Of a stretch of DNA of 5,129 bases, positions 1 to 5,129 are shown one piece after another; the stretch's first letter is position 1, and each line of letters starts with the position of its first letter. This DNA comes from Erysipelotrichaceae bacterium (GTDB taxonomy: Bacteria; Bacillota_I; Bacilli_A; Erysipelotrichales; Erysipelotrichaceae). The stretch covers positions 1 to 5,129 of the forward strand of contig JAFZBT010000128.1 in the NCBI GenBank assembly GCA_017561615.1. Direction: 5' to 3'. The position numbers and the translations under genes are program-made. The notes beneath the pieces are model-generated. The model worked only from the letters and a program-made list of their open reading frames with translations, searched no databases and had not been told where the DNA came from.

Positions 1-301
1 CCCGGAGAAGATCAGTGAGAATCTGAACAAGTCGGGTGCCTACATTCCGGGCATCAGACCGGGAGCGGAAACGAAGCAGTATGTTTCCAAGGTCCTTAAC
101 CGCATTACGGTTCTCGGTGCCCTGTTCCTCTGCTTCATCGCTGCCTTACCGTATCTGCTCAGCATGTTCACGGACATCCCCAGCACCATCACCATCGGCG
201 GCACCAGCATCATCATCGTGGTCGGCGTTGCCCTGGAGACGGTCAAGGATCTGGAAGACCAGCTGACGCAGAAGGAATACAAGGGTTTCATGAAGAGGTA
301 A
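1..301 (+). CDS. secY: Protein translocase subunit SecY, C-terminal part (5' end outside window)
   Basis: This is the last 99 codons of SecY, the channel-forming subunit of the SecYEG translocon that exports and inserts proteins at the cytoplasmic membrane. The reading frame starts at base 2 and ends with TAA at 299-301. The visible fragment begins in the cytoplasmic loop before the last two membrane helices and contains the segment YIPGIRPG (fragment residues 14-21). That segment holds the conserved Arg of the C5 loop, known in the family to matter for SecA and ribosome docking. Two hydrophobic stretches follow: about residues 36-54 (TM9) and 63-80 (TM10). A charged cytoplasmic tail ends in KGFMKR, as usual for Firmicutes SecY. 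The adk start codon lies 6 nt downstream, so the two genes are cotranscribed. Nothing suggests damage; the missing N-terminus is only the window edge. Confidence 0.97.
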   Translation, partial: PEKISENLNKSGAYIPGIRPGAETKQYVSKVLNRITVLGALFLCFIAALPYLLSMFTDIPSTITIGGTSIIIVVGVALETVKDLEDQLTQKEYKGFMKR

Positions 302-307
302 TCAGCC

Positions 308-952
308 ATGCTGAGAATGCTTATCATGGGACCGGCGGGCGCCGGCAAGGGCACGGTATCCGAAAGGATCTGCGCCGACTATAAGGTACCCCACATCTCC
401 ACCGGAGATATGTTCCGCGAAGAACTCAGAAACAACACCCCGCTGGGACAGCAGGCCCAGGCTTACATGAGCCAGGGACTGCTGGTCCCGGACGAGGTGA
501 CCATCGCGATGGTAAAGAGCCGTCTGTCACGCCAGGACTGCGCCGACGGCTACCTGCTGGACGGCTTCCCGAGAAGCCTGCCGCAGGCGATTGCCATCAG
601 CGACCTTGACATTGACGCTGTCATCAACCTCAAGATCGATGAGCAGCTGCTGGTCGATAGAATTGTCGAAAGAAGGATCTGCCGCAACTGCGGTGCGATC
701 TACAACCGTGTCAGCCTTCCCAGTAAGGTTGAAGGCGTCTGCGACAACTGTGGCGGCGAACTCTATCAGAGAGGCGACGACACTTACGAAGCACTCAGAG
801 TAAGGCTTGACTCATACCACAACGAGACCCAGGCAGCCGTGGATTACTTCCGCGACATGGGAATCGTCTATGACGTCAACGCCGGACAGGGCAAGGAAGA
901 AGTCTACCGAGACGTTCAGGCGGCCCTGGCCAAGGTAAAGGGGGAAGAGTAA
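308..952 (+). CDS. adk: Adenylate kinase, zinc-LID type
   Basis: Cytoplasmic adenylate kinase, which catalyses ATP + AMP = 2 ADP and balances the adenylate pool. The 214-aa length matches the long bacterial form. The P-loop GPAGAGKGT is at residues 8-16, the AMP-binding STGDMFRE segment at 31-38, and the DGFPRS motif with its conserved Arg at 85-90. The LID has two Cys-x2-Cys pairs (C125/C128 and C145/C148, 16 residues apart), the structural zinc site typical of Gram-positive enzymes and absent from the E. coli protein. I chose the ATG at 308 because an AGAGG stretch in the end of secY (293-297) is correctly spaced for it. The in-frame ATG at 317 would also keep the P-loop and cannot be fully excluded. 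The next gene is infA, 6 nt away, where map is often found. Confidence 0.97.
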   Translation: MLRMLIMGPAGAGKGTVSERICADYKVPHISTGDMFREELRNNTPLGQQAQAYMSQGLLVPDEVTIAMVKSRLSRQDCADGYLLDGFPRSLPQAIAISDLDIDAVINLKIDEQLLVDRIVERRICRNCGAIYNRVSLPSKVEGVCDNCGGELYQRGDDTYEALRVRLDSYHNETQAAVDYFRDMGIVYDVNAGQGKEEVYRDVQAALAKVKGEE

Positions 953-958
953 GCGAGC

Positions 959-1180
959 ATGGCAGATAAGAGCGATGTCATTGAAGTTGAAGGCGTAGTG
1001 GAAGACACCCTTCCCAATGCCCAGTTTAAGGTGAAACTGCCCAATGGACACACGATATTGGCCCACGTTTCCGGTAAAATCCGCATGAACTACATCCGCA
1101 TTTTACCGGGCGACCGTGTCACAATGGAGATTTCACCGTATGATCTAACACGTGGGCGCATTACATTCAGACATAAGTAA
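959..1180 (+). CDS. infA: Translation initiation factor IF-1
   Basis: A 73-aa OB-fold protein that binds the A site of the 30S subunit and assists IF-2 and IF-3 in initiation. Nearly the whole length matches the universally conserved family pattern: DVIEVEGVV near the N-terminus, [28 protein letters not shown] in the centre, [23 protein letters not shown] at the end. It is one residue longer than the usual 72 because of an extra residue in MADKSD. The ribosome-binding site is poor: only a GAAGAG-like purine run inside the end of adk, so translation may be partly coupled to adk. The stop is followed 16 nt later by rpmJ. Confidence 0.97.
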   Translation: MADKSDVIEVEGVVEDTLPNAQFKVKLPNGHTILAHVSGKIRMNYIRILPGDRVTMEISPYDLTRGRITFRHK

Positions 1181-1196
1181 TGTAGGAGGTAAACTT

Positions 1197-1310
1197 ATGA
1201 AAGTAAGACCGTCAGTAAAACCAATGTGTGACAAGTGCCGCGTCATCAAGCGCAAGGGCCGTGTCATGATTATTTGTGAAAACCCCAAGCACAAGCAGAG
1301 ACAGGGTTAA
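1197..1310 (+). CDS. rpmJ: 50S ribosomal protein L36, zinc-ribbon (C+) form
   Basis: A 37-aa protein of the large ribosomal subunit, read directly from the sequence: it begins [14 protein letters not shown] and ends KHKQRQG. C11, C14, C27 and H32 form the zinc-binding CCCH set, so this is the ancestral C+ paralogue, not the zinc-independent C- form. Its length equals that of the family. A near-perfect Shine-Dalgarno (TAGGAGGT, 1183-1190) lies 6 nt before the ATG. It sits in its standard place between infA and rpsM. The gene is short enough to be missed by length-filtered gene calls. Confidence 0.97.
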   Translation: MKVRPSVKPMCDKCRVIKRKGRVMIICENPKHKQRQG

Positions 1311-1312
1311 TC

Positions 1313-1317
1313 GGAGG
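1313..1317 (+). promoter_or_regulatory. Shine-Dalgarno site that sets the rpsM start
   Basis: GGAGG lies 12 nt before the ATG at 1330. It supports that codon over the upstream in-frame GTG at 1276, which would place the start inside rpmJ and add 18 non-conserved residues. Confidence 0.8.
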
Positions 1318-1329
1318 AAAAAGAGAATT

Positions 1330-1695
1330 ATGGCTCGTATAGCTGGAGTAGACATCCCGCGCGATAAGTGCGTAGGTGTCGCATTAACCTATGTATACGG
1401 TATCGGCCCGACCAGAGCTAAGCAGATTCTGGCCACCTGCGGCATCGATGAGACCAAGAGAACCAAGGATCTGACCGACGCTGAGGAAAACGCCATCCGT
1501 AATGAAGTTGACAAGATCAAGGTCGAAGGCGATCTGAGAAGAGAGACCAACATGAACATCAAGCGGCTGATGGAAATCGGCTGCTACAGAGGTGTCAGAC
1601 ACCGTAAGGGTCTGCCGGTCCACGGTCAGAGAACCAAGACCAATGCCCGTACACGCAAGGGACCGCGTCGTACCGTTGCCAATAAGAAGAAGTAA
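1330..1695 (+). CDS. rpsM: 30S ribosomal protein S13
   Basis: A 121-aa protein of the 30S head that contacts the P-site tRNA and forms bridges with the large subunit. It starts with the canonical [10 protein letters not shown]. The helix-two-turns-helix region includes [12 protein letters not shown] (about 23-34) and VEGDLRRE (65-72). The conserved basic segment [13 protein letters not shown] (85-97) leads to the tRNA-contacting tail [14 protein letters not shown] (101-114) and a final lysine run. Residue 98 is His in LPVHGQRT, where LPVRGQRT is the more usual form. The reading frame stays open upstream to 1276, but the conserved N-terminus and the GGAGG site fix the start here. The length equals that of typical Firmicutes S13. 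Confidence 0.97.
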   Translation: MARIAGVDIPRDKCVGVALTYVYGIGPTRAKQILATCGIDETKRTKDLTDAEENAIRNEVDKIKVEGDLRRETNMNIKRLMEIGCYRGVRHRKGLPVHGQRTKTNARTRKGPRRTVANKKK

Positions 1696-1700
1696 GGGTA

Positions 1701-1708
1701 AAGGAGGT
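1701..1708 (+). promoter_or_regulatory. Strong Shine-Dalgarno of rpsK
   Basis: AAGGAGGT is a full match to the anti-Shine-Dalgarno core of 16S rRNA, 10 nt before the ATG at 1719. It is the best site in the window and fits the high output needed for S11. Confidence 0.8.
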
Positions 1709-1718
1709 AATATTTAAC

Positions 1719-2111
1719 ATGGCTGCAAAGAAAACAGTATCACGTAAGCGTAAGGTAAAGAAGAATATTGCCAAGGGTGTTGCCCATATTCATTCTACTT
1801 TCAACAACACGATCGTCACGATCTGTGACGAACTCGGCAACGCCATCACCTGGAGCTCCGCCGGAGCTTTAGGTTACAAGGGTTCCCGTAAGTCCACCCC
1901 GTTTGCCGCTCAGCAGGCTGCCGAAGCTGCCGCCAAGGCTGCCGTTGACCATGGCATGAGGACCGTTGAAGTCAACGTCAAGGGTCCGGGTCCGGGAAGA
2001 GAAGCTGCTGTCAGAAGCCTGCAGGTTGCCGGTCTGGAGATCACATCGATCAACGATGTCACTCCGATCCCCCACAACGGCTGCCGTCCGCCGAAACGCC
2101 CACGCGGCTAG
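1719..2111 (+). CDS. rpsK: 30S ribosomal protein S11
   Basis: A 130-aa protein of the 30S platform, near the Shine-Dalgarno/anti-Shine-Dalgarno helix. A basic N-terminal extension (residues 4-19) precedes the conserved core [16 protein letters not shown] (20-35), [21 protein letters not shown] (45-65) and [15 protein letters not shown] (87-101). The C-terminus keeps [14 protein letters not shown] but ends KRPRG; many bacteria end KRRRV here. The frame is clean down to the TAG, so this is a true variation in the tail and not a frameshift within the window. The gene lies 23 nt after rpsM and 20 nt before rpoA. There is no rpsD between rpsK and rpoA, unlike proteobacterial and many clostridial alpha operons. 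Confidence 0.97.
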   Translation: MAAKKTVSRKRKVKKNIAKGVAHIHSTFNNTIVTICDELGNAITWSSAGALGYKGSRKSTPFAAQQAAEAAAKAAVDHGMRTVEVNVKGPGPGREAAVRSLQVAGLEITSINDVTPIPHNGCRPPKRPRG

Positions 2112-2131
2112 AAATAACGGAGGCATGGTAG

Positions 2132-3091
2132 ATGCAACAATTTGAAAGAGCAGAATTTGAAATTCAACAGTACGTTGAAGATGAACATTATGGCAAGTTT
2201 GTGCTGAGCCCTCTGGAAAGAGGCTTCGGCATCACAATTGGCAGTGCGATTAGAAGAGTTCTTTTAGCTGCTATGCCGGGCGGAGCAGTATATTCAATCA
2301 AGGTTGATGGTGTATACCATGAATTTGAAACCATTCCTGGTGTCGTGGAAGACGTTACCGCGATCATCCTGAACATCAAGAATCTGATCCTGGATATCGA
2401 AAACGATGATTCTTACACGCTGAGGCTGGATGTGGCCGGTCCCAAGACCGTCACGGCGGCAGACATCGTCTGCCCGACCGGAGTTAAGATCCTTAACCCC
2501 GAGTTAGTCATCTGCAATCTCGCTGAAGGCGGAAAGATCGACATGGAGATGAGATGCCGCAACGGCAGAGGCTACCTGAGTTCCGACGAGAACAAGGCCC
2601 TCTACCAGAGCTCCTCACAGGGCATCGGCACCATCTACACTGATTCCATCTTCACTCCGATCACCAAGGTCGCCATCGACGTTACGCCGACCCGTGTCAA
2701 GCAGAACGCCAAGTACGACTGCCTGACCGTTGAAGTCTGGACCGACGGCTCCATTGAGCCCCAGGAAGCAATCGCCCTGGCTGCCCGGATCCTGATCGAC
2801 CACTTACAGCTTCTGACTTCCGTCAAGGACTCCGTAAATGAGATCAATTCCGTGCTGAAGAACGCCTCCAACGAGGATGTCAGCAAGGGCGCCAACATGC
2901 CCATTGAGGATCTGGACCTGACAGTCCGTTCATACAACTGTCTGAAGAGAGCCGGAATCCAGTCAGTCGATGAGCTCACTCAGAAGACTGAGGACGAAAT
3001 GATGAGAATCCGTAACCTTGGCAAGAAGTCCTTTAAGGAAATCAAGGAAAAGCTCGCTGCCATCGGTAAGAATTTCCGTCAGATTGATTAA
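2132..3091 (+). CDS. rpoA: DNA-directed RNA polymerase alpha subunit
   Basis: A 319-aa subunit whose dimer nucleates assembly of RNA polymerase and whose C-terminal domain contacts UP elements and activators. The N-terminal domain (about 1-228) includes the dimerisation segment LERGFGITIGSAIRRVLL (28-45), with an Ile-Ala variation on the usual TLGNALRR pattern. A flexible linker follows (about 229-255). The C-terminal domain (about 256-314) carries LTVRSYNCLKRAGI (263-276) and NLGKKSF (295-301). R266 and N269 correspond to E. coli R265 and N268, the DNA minor-groove contacts, so UP-element recognition should be intact. A CGGAGG site at 2118-2123 sets the ATG at 2132. The ATG at 2125 is out of frame and stops after six codons. 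The length is normal for Firmicutes. Confidence 0.98.
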   Translation: MQQFERAEFEIQQYVEDEHYGKFVLSPLERGFGITIGSAIRRVLLAAMPGGAVYSIKVDGVYHEFETIPGVVEDVTAIILNIKNLILDIENDDSYTLRLDVAGPKTVTAADIVCPTGVKILNPELVICNLAEGGKIDMEMRCRNGRGYLSSDENKALYQSSSQGIGTIYTDSIFTPITKVAIDVTPTRVKQNAKYDCLTVEVWTDGSIEPQEAIALAARILIDHLQLLTSVKDSVNEINSVLKNASNEDVSKGANMPIEDLDLTVRSYNCLKRAGIQSVDELTQKTEDEMMRIRNLGKKSFKEIKEKLAAIGKNFRQID

Positions 3092-3116
3092 TTAGAGTTA
3101 TAGGAGGAAAACCTAC

Positions 3117-3482
3117 ATGCAGAATCGCAAATTAGGACGTACCGCTGATCATCGTAAGGCTCTGCTTCGCAACCTGGCTACCGACATGATCGTTTATGAA
3201 AAGATCGAGACCACCGAGATGAAGTGCAAGGAACTCAGAACCGTTGTCGACGAACTGGTTACCTTAGCCAAGCAGGGTGATTTGGCTGCCCGCCGGACAG
3301 CTGCCAGCTACGTCAGAGAAGTCGTTGCGGACAAGGCGACCGGCAAGACCGCCTTACAGAAGCTGTTCGATGAGATCGGCCCCCGCTACGCTGACAGAAA
3401 CGGCGGTTACACCCGCGTCGTCAAGACTGGCGTCAGACGCGGTGACGCTGCCCCGATGGCTTACATTGAATTCGTCAAGTAA
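3117..3482 (+). CDS. rplQ: 50S ribosomal protein L17
   Basis: A 121-aa large-subunit protein located near the peptide exit tunnel. The family signature is clear: [22 protein letters not shown] at the N-terminus (4-25), [13 protein letters not shown] (29-41) and [23 protein letters not shown] (96-118) at the end. The usual N-terminal MS-Y-RKLGR or MR-RKLGR is MQNRKLGR here. An AGGAGG site at 3102-3107 sits 9 nt before the ATG. It is the last gene of the operon, 25 nt after rpoA and directly before a strong terminator. Confidence 0.97.
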   Translation: MQNRKLGRTADHRKALLRNLATDMIVYEKIETTEMKCKELRTVVDELVTLAKQGDLAARRTAASYVREVVADKATGKTALQKLFDEIGPRYADRNGGYTRVVKTGVRRGDAAPMAYIEFVK

Positions 3483-3514
3483 TCGGAAGGACACCGTCCA
3501 GTAACAAACGGAAC

Positions 3515-3546
3515 AAAGCCGGCTGTACAAACAGCCGGCTTTTCTT
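3515..3546 (+). terminator. Rho-independent terminator of the ribosomal operon
   Basis: A perfect 12-bp inverted repeat (AAAGCCGGCTGT at 3515-3526 and its complement at 3531-3542) encloses the 4-nt loop ACAA and runs into a T-rich tail (TTTTCTT, 3540-3546). The GC-rich core is 10 bp. It starts 32 nt after the rplQ stop and clearly closes that transcription unit. The A-run before the stem gives only a weak U-tract on the other strand, and no minus-strand gene converges here, so it is taken as one-directional. Confidence 0.93.
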
Positions 3547-3577
3547 GCGGCTCATGACCATTGAAGAAAAGAATGAA

Positions 3578-3606
3578 TAGACGAAGACAGTATCCAATAG
3601 TAAAAT
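3578..3606 (+). promoter_or_regulatory. Candidate sigma-A promoter for the downstream gene pair
   Basis: TAGACG (3578-3583, 4 of 6 matches to TTGACA) and TAAAAT (3601-3606, 5 of 6 matches to TATAAT) are separated by exactly 17 nt. The stretch before the -35 (3561-3577) is A-rich, as in an UP element. Transcription would begin near 3613 and give a leader of about 23 nt containing the AGGAGA site. An alternative extended -10 (TGT then TATAAG, 3609-3617) would start inside that ribosome-binding site and is less likely. The position just after a strong terminator supports a new promoter here. This is read by eye only. Confidence 0.5.
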
Positions 3607-3620
3607 TATGTTATAAGTAC

Positions 3621-3626
3621 AGGAGA
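3621..3626 (+). promoter_or_regulatory. Shine-Dalgarno site choosing the ATG at 3636
   Basis: AGGAGA lies 9 nt before the ATG at 3636 but only 3 nt before the in-frame ATG at 3630, so it favours the later start. The open frame extends upstream to a TTG at 3561, but that region overlaps the likely promoter. Confidence 0.7.
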
Positions 3627-3635
3627 GTGATGACC

Positions 3636-4829
3636 ATGTCAGAAATCAGAGAGATAAAGGATCCCCAGGGCCGTCTGTTAGGCTACGGTGCCGTACCGGA
3701 CGGCTGGCTCTATGGCGGAGCGCTGGTTGATAAGGTGCAGAGCGAAAGCGTGCCGTTCTTCATTACGGCGCATCTGATCGACTCCAGCCGCAACATCATG
3801 ATCTTCGGCCTGACCGATGAGATGTATACGACCTATGTCAACAAGATGATGAAGATGATGCTCAAGAGCGTCCCCGACGTCATCTGGGACAGCGTCCGCG
3901 ATTTCATCGAGCCGGAAGTGTTTCTTAAGCAGTTCGCTGAAGCGATGTCGCAGATGAAGCTGACACCGACAGCTCAGGCTGATCTGCCCAGCATCATCGG
4001 CAACAACATCCAGAAATACTACAATGACATGATGGAACAGTACAAGCAGTCCTTCGATATTGAAGCTCAGCTGGGTACCCCGACCTATGCCAACAACTCC
4101 CTGTGCAAGTCCTTCATGGTCAGATATGAAGGCGTGGCCAAGAGCGGCGTCAACAGCGTGGTCATCGCCGGCATGGACTACAAGGGCGTCGAGTATTACG
4201 CCTCCACTTCCATATTGAGCGCCGTCAGTCCGCTGGGCGGTCTGGTAGGCGGCCTGCTCAAGAACAAGCAGGCGGAAAAGAGCTCCACCCAGTTCGGTCA
4301 CGGCAAGCCGTGTGATGCCATTGACTGGGGCGCAGCCAACAAGTTCATCGTCATCGCCCCGGCTCAATACGAGAAGGAAGCTACCGAAGTCTTCCTGCAG
4401 TTTGTCATGACCTTCCACATGGCCGATGATCTGCGTCAGCAGTTCTATCAGCGGGTCATGGCCAGAAAGCAGTCGAGGATCCAGACCACCCTGCAGTATC
4501 AGCGGATGGCTCAGCAGTCGATGATCAACCTGCAGGCCAATCAGGCCCGCCTCCAGCAGACCCTGGCCAATAACAGCGCCGCCATGCACAACATGATCAT
4601 GGACAGCTGGAATCAGAAGATGGCTTCCGACAGCCGCATCTCCGCGGCCCGCAGCGAAGCCATCATGGGCGTCAACACATATACCAACAGCTACGGCCAG
4701 AACGTCAGCGTTGACGTTACGGCCGATCACGTATACCAGAACCAGTACGGCGATGTATATGGAGTGTCCGGCAATGCGCTGGACAATGAGACGCTCACCG
4801 GTCTGAACTGGAAGGAACTCAAGAAGTAA
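3636..4829 (+). CDS. Uncharacterised 397-aa soluble protein with Gln-rich helix and aromatic C-terminal segment
   Basis: I do not recognise a named family. The start is taken at 3636 from the AGGAGA spacing, giving MSEIREIKDP; the ATG two codons earlier is possible. No signal peptide or convincing membrane helix is seen; the most apolar run is around residues 192-208 (ILSAVSPLGGLVGGLL), Gly-rich and short. Residues 11-60 look like a compact alpha/beta start (GRLLGYGAVPDGW, then VPFFITAHLID). A Met-rich stretch KMMKMM falls at 70-75. Residues 156-260 alternate likely beta strands with loops (SVVIAGMDYKGVEYYAS; KFIVIAPAQYE). Residues 262-342 form a long, Gln- and Ala-rich predicted helix, perhaps a coiled coil. 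The end (343-397) is rich in Tyr, Asn and Gly, with GVNTYTN, HVYQNQYGDVYGV and a terminal TGLNWKEL. Codon use resembles the neighbouring housekeeping genes, so recent transfer is not indicated. It probably forms an operon with the next gene, 14 nt away. Reality of the gene: sure; function: unknown. Confidence 0.9.
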   Translation: MSEIREIKDPQGRLLGYGAVPDGWLYGGALVDKVQSESVPFFITAHLIDSSRNIMIFGLTDEMYTTYVNKMMKMMLKSVPDVIWDSVRDFIEPEVFLKQFAEAMSQMKLTPTAQADLPSIIGNNIQKYYNDMMEQYKQSFDIEAQLGTPTYANNSLCKSFMVRYEGVAKSGVNSVVIAGMDYKGVEYYASTSILSAVSPLGGLVGGLLKNKQAEKSSTQFGHGKPCDAIDWGAANKFIVIAPAQYEKEATEVFLQFVMTFHMADDLRQQFYQRVMARKQSRIQTTLQYQRMAQQSMINLQANQARLQQTLANNSAAMHNMIMDSWNQKMASDSRISAARSEAIMGVNTYTNSYGQNVSVDVTADHVYQNQYGDVYGVSGNALDNETLTGLNWKELKK

Positions 4830-4843
4830 AAAGGGGCAGAATA

Positions 4844-5129
4844 ATGGATTACGAAGAAACGATCAATCAGATACTGGAACTCAGAGACAGCGTCTATGAA
4901 AATCTGGACAATGACCAGATCTTCAAAATCAAGCCGCAGCTTGATCAGATCAGGGAACTGGCTGACTCTCTCTACGATGAAGAGGATACCCGCAAGATCA
5001 TCGACCGAATCTCGGTCTATGAATTCCTGATGGACATGTATGCCCGTTGCGGCCGGCTGCGTCTGAGCAATGAGAGCTGCCGGATGTGCATTGAACTGTC
5101 CAAGAAGATCATGGATCAGGACAGCCGGG
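4844..5129 (+). CDS. Uncharacterised acidic helical protein, N-terminal 95 residues (runs off window)
   Basis: The frame opens with ATG at 4844 (MDYEETINQILELRDSVYEN) and stays open to the window end, giving 95 codons and one spare base. An AAGGGG site at 4831-4836 lies 7 nt before the start. The stop of the 397-aa gene is 14 nt upstream, so cotranscription is likely. The visible part is acidic and looks almost entirely alpha-helical, with amphipathic stretches at about 5-20, 32-45, 50-68 and 78-92. Three cysteines (C69, C79, C82) occur; the last two form C-x2-C, but with no second pair seen I do not call a zinc site. Paired helices of this size could be TPR-like, but no TPR consensus is evident. 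There is no signal peptide. The function is unknown and the C-terminus is missing. Confidence 0.8.
   Translation, partial: MDYEETINQILELRDSVYENLDNDQIFKIKPQLDQIRELADSLYDEEDTRKIIDRISVYEFLMDMYARCGRLRLSNESCRMCIELSKKIMDQDSR

Noticed and set aside
36..354. Open frames on both strands over secY and the adk start
   Set aside because: They are out-of-frame or antisense shadows of secY and adk, with Ser/Arg-rich or low-complexity translations.
1276..1329. Upstream GTG start for rpsM, adding 18 residues
   Set aside because: The extra codons overlap rpmJ in another frame and are not part of S13. The canonical [10 protein letters not shown] start at 1330 has its own GGAGG site.
1311..1329. Possible S4-type translational operator before rpsM, as in the E. 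coli alpha operon
   Set aside because: Only 19 nt separate rpmJ and rpsM, no pseudoknot-like pairing is evident, and rpsD (the S4 gene) is not in this operon.
3561..3635. Upstream TTG start for the 397-aa protein, adding 25 residues
   Set aside because: It has no ribosome-binding site, encodes a basic stretch of low plausibility, and covers the likely promoter. The AGGAGA site points to 3636.
3678..4730. A 350-codon open frame on the minus strand, opposite the 397-aa gene
   Set aside because: It is fully antisense to a gene with a good ribosome-binding site. Its translation is very rich in His, Asp, Val and Gly, as expected when the complement of a GC-biased gene is read, and it shows no recognisable family.
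5050..5092. Zinc-binding site in the partial last protein (C69, C79, C82)
   Set aside because: Only one C-x2-C pair is present in a region that looks helical, and no second ligand pair is visible before the window ends.

Overview
The window is the distal part of a bacterial spc/alpha ribosomal-protein operon, all on the + strand, followed by a terminator and the first two genes of a separate, unrecognised transcription unit. A low-GC Gram-positive (Firmicutes) source is the best fit. The evidence is strong AGGAGG-type Shine-Dalgarno sites, an adenylate kinase with a four-cysteine zinc LID, a zinc-ribbon (C+) L36, and no rpsD between rpsK and rpoA. Base composition looks moderate to GC-rich for that group. 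An Erysipelotrichia-like organism is my guess from the overall protein flavour, but it is not proven by the sequence.

Positions 1-3482: the 3' end of secY (protein translocase), then adk (adenylate kinase), infA (IF-1), rpmJ (L36), rpsM (S13), rpsK (S11), rpoA (RNA polymerase alpha) and rplQ (L17). The gaps between these genes are only 6-25 nt and no internal terminator is visible, so they are very probably cotranscribed. Together they supply the translocon, nucleotide balance, translation initiation, both ribosomal subunits and the polymerase assembly platform. The notable absence is map (methionine aminopeptidase), which in many Firmicutes lies between adk and infA; here those genes are 6 nt apart.

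Positions 3483-3635: an intergenic region of about 150 nt. It holds a perfect 12-bp hairpin with a U-rich tail, which ends the ribosomal operon, and then a plausible sigma-A-type promoter.

Positions 3636-5129: a complete 397-aa soluble protein of unknown function with a long Gln/Met-rich predicted helix and a distinctive aromatic/Gly C-terminal segment. It is followed 14 nt later by a second, acidic helical protein cut by the window edge. These two genes are the only part of the window that is not standard housekeeping. I see no mobile element, CRISPR array, tRNA or rRNA. No stretch over 300 bases lacks a gene.
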